Below, one piece after another: positions 8,950 to 15,560 of a stretch of DNA of 17,890 nucleotides. The stretch is from Caldifarciminota bacterium. GTDB lineage: Bacteria > Hydrothermota > Tepidihabitantia > Tepidihabitantales > Tepidihabitantaceae. Each line of letters starts with the position of its first letter. Within the stretch, counting starts at the first letter, position 1. The notes beneath the pieces were generated by a model that did not search any database, was not told where the DNA came from, and saw nothing but the letters and a program-made list of their open reading frames with translations. The position numbers and the translations under genes are program-made. The stretch covers positions 1-17,890 of the forward strand of contig JAFGRF010000072.1 of the NCBI GenBank assembly GCA_016935295.1. Direction: 5' to 3'.

Positions 8950-10864
8950 GATCCAGGGCGTTGAGGATTCGAGGATTCCCGTGACAGGCTGGGCTGTCAT
9001 CTTGTCCTTTGTCCTTGTGAGTCTGTCCTTTGGCGGCGAAATCGACAGCATCATAAGGGCCGCCCCTGGTCACGAGGCCTATCCCGAGGCCGGCGCGCTC
9101 ATCCTGCTCGACCGCAAGACACAGATCGTGGACAAGAATAACTCCACGACACTCGACCGCTATCTCGTGGTGAAGATCTTCGAGGACCGGGGCCGGGACG
9201 AACTCGGCGAGATCACCCAGCGGTTCAACAAAGACGGCCAGACCGTCGAGGTCCTCCAGGCCTGCACCCACCGCCCGGACGGCTCGATCGCCAAACCCGA
9301 GGCCCGGGCGATATCCGAAGTCAGCGCTCCGGAAGTCGGCAGCGCCATGGCCTACACCAATGCCATGCTCAAGGTGGTATCTTTCCCGGCCCTGGAGCCG
9401 GGCGCGATCATCGAGTACCACGTGCGGGTCAAGCCGAAGAAGAGCAAGAGAGAGGACGGTTTCTCCGGAGTTGTCACCTTCGGCGGGTTTGACCCGGCCC
9501 TGAAACGCGAGTTCACGCTGGTCGTACCCAAAGGGGTCGAGTTCAGGTACGACTTGTCCCAGCCCGGCGTCGCTCCGGTCGTCGAGAGTCTCAAGTCGCA
9601 AGTCTCCTACACCTGGACAGCGTCGAACACGCCGCAGATGTTCCGCGAGCCAGCGATGCCCGACATCGAGCGGCTCGTGCCCGTGCTCAGCTACTCCTCG
9701 TACAGAGACTGGAAACAGGTCGCGACCAAGCTCCGCAAGGAGTTCGACAAAGGCCGCGTCGCCTCACCGCTGGTGAAGAAGCTCTCGGACAGCCTGGCCG
9801 TGGGCAAGTCTGAGGCAGACGCGGCGAGAGCTATATACCTCTTCGTCACCCAGAAGGTGCGGAACGTCTGGCTCGACTACGGCGACGCCGGGTACGAGAC
9901 CCACAAGACGCCGGATATCCTGAACTGGAAATACGGCGACTGCCGCGACAAGAATCGACTGCTCATCTGCCTGCTAGCGGCGCAGGGAATCACGGCGACG
10001 CCGATGGTTCTCAACACAACGGTGGACGTGACGGCAAGCGTACCCTCGCCCGATGCCTTCGACTGGCTCGTCACTATGGCGACCGTTGACGGCACACCGA
10101 TGCTCTTCGACCCGTTCGCGGAGTATCGAATGTACGGCAGCATCCCGGACGACGACGCCGGGGTCGACGCGCTGGTCCTCGACTCGACCAACACACAGCT
10201 CACCAGGAGTCCGCAGAGCTCGGGCGACTGGGCGGCCACGACCGCCGTACTGGCACTCGAGATGAACGGCAACGTGTCGGGCACGGTCAACACCTCGACC
10301 AGGGGCTGCTACGACAACTCGCTGCGCGAGGCCTGGCGCGACCGGACCCCGACTGACCGGAAGCGGGCACTGGCCCAGACCGCGTCTTCCATCAAGACCG
10401 GAGCGCAGATAGACACGTTCTGGTTCTCAGACCTGGGCGATCTGACCAAGCCGGCCGCCTCCGGTTTCTTCTTCACTGCACCGCGCTACGCGGTGACGCA
10501 GAAGGGTGAGCTTTCGCTGCAGGTGCCGACGCCGGCCGTGATCGGCGAGGCCCTGTTCTGGCTCACGTCAAGCGCGCGTCGCACCAACCCGGTCGAAACC
10601 CGACCGGCGCGCCGCTGGGACTACACCTGTAATATCAAGCTCCCGCGTGGCGTGAAGGTGGACATCCTGCCGGAAAGCGTCGCGGTGTACGGCGCCGGCG
10701 TCTCGGGCCTGGGTGGCTGGACCAGGACAGCGGACGGCGTGAGCTTCCACTACTCGGTGCGGCTGACGAAAACGGACTACTCGGTCGGTGAGTTCACCGG
10801 GCTCAAAGCCGCGGCCGACGCTCTCAGCCGGCCGCAACTGCGCGAGGTCTACTTCCTCAAGTAA
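8942..10864 (+). CDS. Exported DUF3857/transglutaminase-like protein lacking catalytic His
   Basis: 640 residues. The ATG overlaps the end of the preceding gene and follows GGAGGAG (8932-8938) by 3 nt. A GTG at 8981 (codon 14), with GAGG upstream, would give a more compact signal peptide and is a real alternative; the hydrophobic core spans about residues 16-31. Between the two starts lies a tandem GAGGATTC duplication (8963-8978). DUF3857 lies at about 60-250 and the transglutaminase-like core at about 285-395. Cys334 (YGDCRDK) and Asp390 (LFDPFAEY) are kept, but where relatives have FNH this protein has FDW (373-375), so His is replaced by Trp375. It is probably non-catalytic, perhaps a partner or binding subunit of the intact enzyme encoded just upstream; that role is inference. 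Confidence 0.9.
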   Translation: MTRIQGVEDSRIPVTGWAVILSFVLVSLSFGGEIDSIIRAAPGHEAYPEAGALILLDRKTQIVDKNNSTTLDRYLVVKIFEDRGRDELGEITQRFNKDGQTVEVLQACTHRPDGSIAKPEARAISEVSAPEVGSAMAYTNAMLKVVSFPALEPGAIIEYHVRVKPKKSKREDGFSGVVTFGGFDPALKREFTLVVPKGVEFRYDLSQPGVAPVVESLKSQVSYTWTASNTPQMFREPAMPDIERLVPVLSYSSYRDWKQVATKLRKEFDKGRVASPLVKKLSDSLAVGKSEADAARAIYLFVTQKVRNVWLDYGDAGYETHKTPDILNWKYGDCRDKNRLLICLLAAQGITATPMVLNTTVDVTASVPSPDAFDWLVTMATVDGTPMLFDPFAEYRMYGSIPDDDAGVDALVLDSTNTQLTRSPQSSGDWAATTAVLALEMNGNVSGTVNTSTRGCYDNSLREAWRDRTPTDRKRALAQTASSIKTGAQIDTFWFSDLGDLTKPAASGFFFTAPRYAVTQKGELSLQVPTPAVIGEALFWLTSSARRTNPVETRPARRWDYTCNIKLPRGVKVDILPESVAVYGAGVSGLGGWTRTADGVSFHYSVRLTKTDYSVGEFTGLKAAADALSRPQLREVYFLK

Positions 10865-11100
10865 CGGGATACGGGGGCGAAAACGGGGGCTGTACCGCAG
10901 CGCGTCGTCGCGCTGCCCCGTGGGGCTGTCCCTGGTTTTCCGAAGCATCCCCACCCCAAACGCAGCCGGCAGTTCCCCTGCCGGCCATTGCCTCTTCCTG
11001 CCGGAAGCCGGATTAGTCTTTCGGCATCCAGCCGTACCTCACGCTCTTCGTCGTCCCGTGCAGCTGCCGTTCCCCGAAGGCGGATGGCCCGGTCAGGCGC
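10865..11100. other. Gap between the DUF3857 operon and the kinase operon
   Basis: No gene seen. It contains two CGGGGGC copies around a GAAAA spacer just after the stop codon, then the hairpin described separately. The rest is GC-rich DNA without recognisable motifs. Confidence 0.5.
10884..10920 (+). terminator. Hairpin after the DUF3857 operon
   Basis: GCAGCGCG (10897-10904) and CGCGCTGC (10909-10916) form a perfect 8-bp stem with a TCGT loop. CGGG (10884-10887) and CCCG (10917-10920) can close an outer stem. It begins about 20-30 nt past the stop codon. No T-tract follows, so it may be a Rho-independent terminator variant or an mRNA 3'-end stabiliser. Confidence 0.45.
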
Positions 11101-11128
11101 TTGACTTCACCAGACCGGCAGCTATCTT
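11101..11128 (+). promoter_or_regulatory. Promoter of the small protein/histidine kinase operon, leaderless
   Basis: TTGACT (11101-11106), a 16-nt spacer and TATCTT (11123-11128). Six nucleotides later comes the GTG at 11135, so the transcript should start at the start codon. The arrangement matches the fusion regulator's promoter on the other strand. Confidence 0.65.
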
Positions 11129-11134
11129 CTACCC

Positions 11135-11335
11135 GTGTCTGACGAAGACAGGATCGTCGCGTCGGACGCTCGAACCGCGGTTGACTACGCTGAAGCGCAG
11201 GTCAAGACGGGCACGGCCCAAGGGAGTACATCCGGCTCGGGCCGACCGTCGGCGCCCGACCGCGGTCTGGTTGCGCTGTCCGCGCTCATGCTCGGTGCGG
11301 CAACAGCCGCAGCGATGCTGACCGCAAACGCATGA
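11135..11335 (+). CDS. Small tail-anchored membrane protein (hypothetical)
   Basis: 66 residues starting at GTG. I recognise no family. The first 43 residues are polar (MSDEDRIV..., then a Gly/Ser-rich stretch); residues about 44-66 form one hydrophobic helix (GLVALSALMLGAATAAAM) ending at the C-terminus, typical of a tail-anchored protein with its N-terminus in the cytoplasm. Support for its reality: a good promoter placed exactly for a leaderless GTG, GC-rich third codon positions, and a stop TGA overlapping the next ATG as ATGA. The histidine kinase has no Shine-Dalgarno of its own, so its translation probably depends on this ORF. The protein may be an accessory of the kinase or mainly a coupling leader. 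Confidence 0.6.
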   Translation: MSDEDRIVASDARTAVDYAEAQVKTGTAQGSTSGSGRPSAPDRGLVALSALMLGAATAAAMLTANA

Positions 11336-13194
11336 GTCCACTCAACACTAGAGCCGTGCCGGTCAGTGACCTTCTCAGCGGTCTCGTCTGCGGCGTGGTG
11401 CTGGTATCGATATGGATACGGTATCGCCATCGCTCGCCTGCATTTGCCTTCTGGCTGGCCGCCTATGGCCTGCACGCCATCTCGGTACTACTGGTGGCCC
11501 TGCGCTGGAGAATACCCGATCTGGTTTTGGCGCTGTCCGGAGTGCCGCTTTTCCTGGGCGGCACGCTGCTGCTGCTGCTGGGCCTGGAATACTATGTGGG
11601 GAGGAGCGACGTATCCCGGTCGCTCCGTTTGAACTGCCTTACCCTGGCGCTCCTGGTTCTCATTCACGTCTGGTTCACCTTTGGCCGGCCCAGCTTGCAG
11701 GGGCGCAATCTCAATCTGATGCTGGGTCTGACCGTCTATACGGGCCAGGCCGCCTGGCTTCTGCTGCGCCGCGTGACGGCGGAGTTCCGCCCCGCCACCC
11801 GCCTGCCCGGTCTCGTATTCGCCGCTTTTGTCGCGGTCGGCATCCTGCGCGTTTTCGTGGAACCGGGCGGGCCGGCGGGACCGGACTTCCTCAAGTCCGG
11901 ACTCTTTGCCAGCCTAGTACTGGGGACCAACCAGATGCTGTTTGTGGCGCTTGCCTTCGGCATGCTCCTGATGGCGAACCACCGTCTCTTCGTCTGGCTG
12001 CAGCAGGACATCGCCCAGCGCAAGCGGGCCGAGGAGGCCCTGGGCGAGAGCGAGGAGAAATTCCAGTACGTGTTCGACCACTCGCCAATCGGCAAGTCCC
12101 TTACCCTCCCATCCGGTGAACTGCGCCCTAATCTGACGTTGGCCAAGATGCTAGGGTACGCGCCGGGAGAGTTGCAGCAACTCAAGTGGCAGAACATTAC
12201 CCACGCGGAGGACGTCGAGTCGACTCAGCGAGCCGTGGACTCGTTGATCTCGGGAAGCACGGACTCGGCCCGGCTCACCCAGAGGCTCGTCCGCAAGGAC
12301 GGTTCTATCATCTGGGTGGACGTGGCCACCTCCCTTCGACGAGATGAGGACGGCAAGCCGCTGTATCTGATGTCTTCCGTGATGGACATCACCGAGCGCA
12401 AGCGTGCTGAGGAAGAGCAGGAGCGGCTGAACCGCGAGCTTACGGCCAAGACAACCGAGCTCGAGCAGCTGATTTACGCGGCCTCACACGACCTGCGTGC
12501 GCCGCTCGTGAGCGTAAACGGCTTTGTCGGCGAACTGGGCAAGTCACTGAAGGACCTGGATGCCGAGCTCGGCCGGGCAAACGTGACACCGGCAGAACGC
12601 GAGCACCTGGCCGCTGTGATCGAACGTGACATCCCGCTTGAGCTCAAGTACATCGAGGCCGGAACCGCGAGATTGGGCGCGCTGCTGGCCGGCCTGCTCA
12701 AGCTCTCCCGCCTGGGTCGGACTACTCTCAAGTTCGAGGAGCTGGACATGGATTTACTGGTCGCCGATGTCCTGCGCAGTATCGCGTATGCCGTCCGGGA
12801 GTCCGGTGCCGTCGTCGACGTGTCCAGCCTGCCTCGTTGCGTCGGCGACAACACAGCGATCAGCGAGGTGGTCGTGAACCTGATAGACAACGCTATTAAG
12901 TACCGCAGCCCGGATCGATCGTTGCTCCTCCGCATCTCGGGAAAGGTCGAGGAAGGACGAGCTGTCTACTGCGTTGAAGACAACGGCATCGGCATCGAGA
13001 GGCACCTGTTGGGACATGTGTTCGAACCATTCTACCAGGCGGAACCGAAGACAAGCGAAGGTGAGGGGCTGGGTCTGACCATCGTGACCCGGATCCTCGG
13101 AAGACTGGACGGCAGGGTCCGGGTAGAATCGGAGGCCGGGAAGGGCTCCCGTTTCTACTTCTCGCTCCCGGTAGCGATGGAAGGGATAGGTTGA
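11332..13194 (+). CDS. Membrane-bound PAS sensor histidine kinase
   Basis: 620 residues. About seven hydrophobic segments fill residues 12-215 (roughly 12-30, 37-58, 62-86, 100-117, 128-147, 158-176, 188-215), forming a membrane sensor module. A short coiled-coil linker (QQDIAQRKRAEEAL) leads to a PAS domain, about 240-357, with the PAC end MDITERKRAEEE. HisKA follows with phospho-acceptor His386 in ASHDLRAPL, then HATPase_c: N box NLIDNAIKY 516-524, G1 DNGIGI 550-555, F box FEPFYQ 564-569, G2 GEGLGL 577-582. All catalytic boxes are intact, so it should autophosphorylate. No receiver domain or response regulator lies in the window, so it is an orphan kinase here. The start ATG overlaps the stop of the small upstream ORF, indicating coupled translation. 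The ligand cannot be read from sequence. Confidence 0.93.
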   Translation: MSPLNTRAVPVSDLLSGLVCGVVLVSIWIRYRHRSPAFAFWLAAYGLHAISVLLVALRWRIPDLVLALSGVPLFLGGTLLLLLGLEYYVGRSDVSRSLRLNCLTLALLVLIHVWFTFGRPSLQGRNLNLMLGLTVYTGQAAWLLLRRVTAEFRPATRLPGLVFAAFVAVGILRVFVEPGGPAGPDFLKSGLFASLVLGTNQMLFVALAFGMLLMANHRLFVWLQQDIAQRKRAEEALGESEEKFQYVFDHSPIGKSLTLPSGELRPNLTLAKMLGYAPGELQQLKWQNITHAEDVESTQRAVDSLISGSTDSARLTQRLVRKDGSIIWVDVATSLRRDEDGKPLYLMSSVMDITERKRAEEEQERLNRELTAKTTELEQLIYAASHDLRAPLVSVNGFVGELGKSLKDLDAELGRANVTPAEREHLAAVIERDIPLELKYIEAGTARLGALLAGLLKLSRLGRTTLKFEELDMDLLVADVLRSIAYAVRESGAVVDVSSLPRCVGDNTAISEVVVNLIDNAIKYRSPDRSLLLRISGKVEEGRAVYCVEDNGIGIERHLLGHVFEPFYQAEPKTSEGEGLGLTIVTRILGRLDGRVRVESEAGKGSRFYFSLPVAMEGIG

Positions 13195-13312
13195 AAGCTA
13201 CGCAGGATGGGAAGCGCGAGCGAGAGCTAGGAGGTCTGCCTGAAGAAAGAGGGAGCGAGTCTGATAGGGTGCGGCCGCACGAGTCGGACAAACAGCTGAA
13301 CGGGTCCCTGTG

Positions 13313-13375
13313 TTCCAGGCCGCGGCCGATGCTCTGAGCCTGCCGCAACTGCGCGAAGTGTACTTCCTGAAGTAG
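13313..13375 (+). pseudogene. C-terminal relic of a DUF3857/transglutaminase paralogue
   Basis: Translated in frame, this stretch reads FQAAADALSLPQLREVYFLK followed by TAG. It matches the last 20 residues of the protein ending at 10864 (LKAAADALSRPQLREVYFLK) at 17 positions, with a stop at the same place. At DNA level 53 of 63 bases agree. Six of the ten differences are silent, including the TAA/TAG stop change. Silent drift means the source was a separate gene under selection, not a fresh copy of its neighbour. Upstream of 13313 similarity fades and no start is found, so only the tail survives. A third paralogue probably stood here and was mostly deleted. Confidence 0.75.
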
Positions 13376-13407
13376 GGAAGAGCGGGACCGGCCCAAGCGA
13401 AGTTAAG

Positions 13408-13422
13408 TCGCCCGACGGGCGA
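13408..13422. terminator. Hairpin between convergent transcription units
   Basis: TCGCCC (13408-13413) and GGGCGA (13417-13422) with a GAC loop. It lies about 40 nt past the minus-strand stop of the flavoprotein gene and about 30 nt past the plus-strand relic stop. The minus-strand transcript continues ACTTAACTT, a weak T-run. A terminator for the flavoprotein gene is plausible. Confidence 0.45.
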
Positions 13423-13462
13423 ATCCCTGTCGCGTTCCCGAAGCTTCTGGCCTCGGTATATG

Positions 13463-14512
13463 CTAGTTGTGGTTGGGTGACTGATTGCGCAGGGCGGCCG
13501 CGGTGCCCTCGACGAGCTCTTCCATCAGCTCGTGTACGGAAACGATCCGGTCACACCGCCAGGCATTGGCCCCGCACATGGCGTAGCCCTTGTCCATCTG
13601 GCCCCGATAGCTTGCTACCAGGGCCTGCGCGATGCAGTACCCGGCCACTGCGGGCTCGCAGGTTACGAGGCAATGGTAGGGGCAGCCGAAGTTGACCTTC
13701 TCGCCCCTGAGGTGGCGTTCCACGAAGTCGTTCTTGATGACCCGTGCCGGCATCCCGACCGGGCTGTGGATGACGACAATGTCTTCCTTGCGGCAGTTGA
13801 TGAAGGCCTGTTTGTAGGCGTCGGCGGCATCACACTCGTGCGTGCAGACGAACCTCGTGGCCATCTGCACGCCGGATGCACCCAGCCTGAGGAACCGGGC
13901 GATGTCAGTGCCATCGAAGACCCCGCCCGCGGCGACGACGGGAATGCTGCCGAACTCGCGGGCCACAACCAGGACTTCGGCGACGATGCGCTCGAGCTGC
14001 AGCGCCTCCAGGTTCTCGAGCTCCTCGTGCGAGAAACCAAGGTGCCCGCCGGCCAGCGGTCCCTCGACCACGATCGCGTCGGGCAGGCGGCTGAACCGCT
14101 TCTTCCACGTCCGGCAGACGATGCTGGCGGCCCGGGCCGAAGACACGATCGGAAGCAGCTTGACGTGCGGGTCGGAAACCAGCCCGGGCAGCCGCAGGGG
14201 CAGCCCCGCGCCGGAGATGATGGCGTCCACGCCTCCGGCGACCGAGACCTGGATCAGACTGTCATAGTTCGTCAGCGCGCACATTACGTTCACCCCGAAC
14301 GGCTTCGAAGTACTGCTTCTCGTTTCGTTGATCACCTGGCGCAGGCCGATCTCCGCACGTGTGGGGTAGTCGGGTGTCATGTCCGGAAGTTCCTCGCTCA
14401 GCCCCACCGTGGCGATGACTCCGAGCGCTCCTTCGTTGGACACGGCCGAAACCAGGCGCGAAGACGACACGCGCACGCCCATCCCGCCTTGGATGATAGG
14501 CGGATTGAGCAC
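13463..14512 (-). CDS. Nitronate monooxygenase-family flavoprotein (start uncertain)
   Basis: 349 residues from GTG 14512. The TIM-barrel signatures of the NMO/2-nitropropane dioxygenase family (PF03060, relatives of FabK) are clear: PIIQGGMGV at 5-13, GPLAGGHLGF 151-160 with the active-site-region His157, VVAAGGVFDGTDIARFL 192-208 and LGASGVQMATRF 210-221. These bind FMN, and the family oxidises nitronates or reduces enoyl thioesters. The C-terminus carries a Cys-rich stretch (C277, C281, C285, C293, C313, C320) and SVHELMEEL, as in a long NMO subgroup. The conserved fold appears to begin earlier: upstream codons read LPDLVIGDL in frame, as homologues begin, but the only upstream ATG in that frame (14611) is separated from it by an in-frame TGA at 14572-14570. 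GTG 14512 lacks a Shine-Dalgarno. The enzyme may be N-terminally truncated, or start at a non-standard codon. Confidence 0.85.
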   Translation of the reverse strand: MLNPPIIQGGMGVRVSSSRLVSAVSNEGALGVIATVGLSEELPDMTPDYPTRAEIGLRQVINETRSSTSKPFGVNVMCALTNYDSLIQVSVAGGVDAIISGAGLPLRLPGLVSDPHVKLLPIVSSARAASIVCRTWKKRFSRLPDAIVVEGPLAGGHLGFSHEELENLEALQLERIVAEVLVVAREFGSIPVVAAGGVFDGTDIARFLRLGASGVQMATRFVCTHECDAADAYKQAFINCRKEDIVVIHSPVGMPARVIKNDFVERHLRGEKVNFGCPYHCLVTCEPAVAGYCIAQALVASYRGQMDKGYAMCGANAWRCDRIVSVHELMEELVEGTAAALRNQSPNHN

Positions 14513-14569
14513 CAGGTCGCCGATTACCAGGTCGGGGAGGATACGGCCAGCCGAGGTGCTGATGAGGGC

Positions 14570-14611
14570 TCAGCCGTTCGAAGCCACTCGGAAGCGGGGC
14601 AGGGTGATCAT
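14570..14611 (-). other. 13-codon ORF in frame with, and upstream of, the flavoprotein gene
   Basis: ATG at 14611 encodes MITLPRFRVASNG and ends in TGA at 14572-14570, in the same frame as the flavoprotein (99 nt, 33 codons, upstream of its GTG). A promoter places transcription start about 5 nt before this ATG. It may be the original gene start interrupted by a nonsense mutation, or a leader peptide. From the TGA to GTG 14512 the frame stays open but has no ATG, GTG or TTG. Confidence 0.5.
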
Positions 14612-14622
14612 GTTGGGCAATG

Positions 14623-14650
14623 AGTGTAGACTGCGGGACAGGGAAGTCAA
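14623..14650 (-). promoter_or_regulatory. Promoter of the flavoprotein gene
   Basis: On the minus strand TTGACT (14650-14645), a 16-nt spacer and TACACT (14628-14623). The ATG at 14611 follows the -10 box after 11 nt, so any 5' leader is very short. It is divergent from the promoter at 14717-14745, with 66 bp between the two -35 boxes. Confidence 0.6.
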
Positions 14651-14716
14651 TTCGGGCCGTCCACTCTGTATTCTCCGCGGCCGGCCCGGTGTCGGGTCCG
14701 GGTCTGTTCGTCGGGC

Positions 14717-14745
14717 TTGACTAAGTTCTCGCAAAGACGTAGTAT
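14717..14745 (+). promoter_or_regulatory. Promoter of the SANT-like protein gene, near-leaderless
   Basis: TTGACT (14717-14722), a 17-nt spacer and TAGTAT (14740-14745). Two in-frame GTG codons follow, at 14750 (4 nt after the -10 box) and 14756 (10 nt after). Transcription should start near 14752, so GTG 14756 is the likelier start. The in-frame TTG at 14717 is the -35 box itself and can be excluded. Confidence 0.65.
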
Positions 14746-14755
14746 CCTCGTGGCC

Positions 14756-15328
14756 GTGAAGACTAGAAGCACGATCCGCAAACCTCCTGTCAGGCCCTGG
14801 GGTCCGGGCGAGTCCCGGATTGTCATCAGGTACACGCAGCGCCTGCTCGCGGGTCGCTACACCGGCCTTGCCCCGGCCGCGGCCGACTGCCTGCTTGAAC
14901 TCCGCCAATGGTACGCTGCGCGGCCCGGGGCAGCCAGGTCTGACCGCGTGTACCGACGGACCTTCGATGCGGTCCGCAGCCGGATCTCCGGCGCTGCCAT
15001 TGCCCGCGGCCGGCCGAAGACGCACAAACTCTGGACTCCGGTGGAGCGCCGGCTTGCCTACAAGTGGATTCGGAAGTACTTCCGGCATCGGCAGGACGCG
15101 TACCCGCTCGCGCTGCTCGACGCGGCTCGCGGCCTTCTGGTAGAGCTTCTCGAGCATGGCTACGACCGGAGTCTGGCTTCGTGCGAGAACGAGTTGCTCA
15201 AGTGCCGCCAGGACGCAGCGAGGGGAAAGACGCGGCACGCCGGCCGTATCGGCGCCGAAACCAGAATGCCGGCATCCCTGCTCCGCGGCACCGGTCCGCT
15301 TCCAACCAAGGCCAACCCGCTGGCCTGA
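14756..15328 (+). CDS. Basic protein with two SANT/Myb-like repeats, probable DNA-binding
   Basis: 190 residues from GTG 14756, chosen from promoter geometry; there is no Shine-Dalgarno. The protein is Arg-rich and has two similar units. Unit 1 starts PWGPGESRIV (W15, E19) and ends YRRTFDAVRSRI (66-77). Unit 2 starts LWTPVERRLA (W93, E97) and ends YDRSLASCENEL (136-147). Each has W-x-P-x(1-2)-E at the start, a middle helix (AAADCLLELRQW; DAARGLLVELLEHG) and a Y-x-R-[TS] helix at the end. This is the layout of SANT/Myb-type DNA-binding domains, where a helix like RTxDAVRSR contacts DNA. A Lys/Arg-rich tail follows (151-190). The gene lies about 230 bp from the DnaA-box cluster and reads towards it. 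The repeat structure is seen; DNA binding is inferred; the family is not one I can name. Confidence 0.7.
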   Translation: MKTRSTIRKPPVRPWGPGESRIVIRYTQRLLAGRYTGLAPAAADCLLELRQWYAARPGAARSDRVYRRTFDAVRSRISGAAIARGRPKTHKLWTPVERRLAYKWIRKYFRHRQDAYPLALLDAARGLLVELLEHGYDRSLASCENELLKCRQDAARGKTRHAGRIGAETRMPASLLRGTGPLPTKANPLA

Positions 15329-15560
15329 CTCTCGCCTCTCTCCCGGCGGACTGCAGATCCAGGGCCTCGCGACAGGCGGCAGACTGGTTGCGGTGCGCGA
15401 CAGGGGGCTGTTCTCTGTTCTTCGCAGAAGACGAAAGCGCCGCGAAGGGGCCTGCCCCGGGACAGCCCGGAGGCCTGCCCGGTCTTAGAGGCATCGGTTT
15501 TGTCGGCCATCAACCCAAGATGCCGACCCCGGCTCCAATGTCAATATCTACATGTAGTGG
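15329..15560. other. Intergenic stretch before the DnaA-box cluster
   Basis: No credible gene. A GC-rich part holds a 9-nt direct repeat GGCCTGCCC (15449-15457 and 15472-15480). Composition changes abruptly to AT-rich from about 15541. Open frames running through this stretch are continuations of shadow frames of the preceding gene. Confidence 0.5.

Larger units (their letters stand above)
13195..13462. other. Gap between convergent genes
   Basis: Holds a paralogue relic (13313-13375) and a hairpin (13408-13422), listed separately. Bases 13195-13312 show no ORF and no clear similarity to other parts of the window. Confidence 0.5.

Noticed and set aside
11683..11700. Possible sigma-54 promoter (TGGC...TTGCA)
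   Set aside because: The two elements are 2 bp too far apart and the site lies inside the histidine kinase coding sequence.
14570..14572. Reassigned UGA or selenocysteine codon in the flavoprotein
   Set aside because: TGA ends the small protein, the histidine kinase and the SANT-like gene here, and codon 14 lies before the conserved fold, so recoding has no support.
13532..14623. 363-codon plus-strand ORF
   Set aside because: Antisense to the flavoprotein gene, which has clear family motifs; His/Asp/Pro-rich shadow composition.
14570..15238. 222-codon minus-strand ORF
   Set aside because: Antisense to the SANT-like gene, which has its own promoter and internal repeats. Only its last 13 codons matter, as the short ORF in frame with the flavoprotein.
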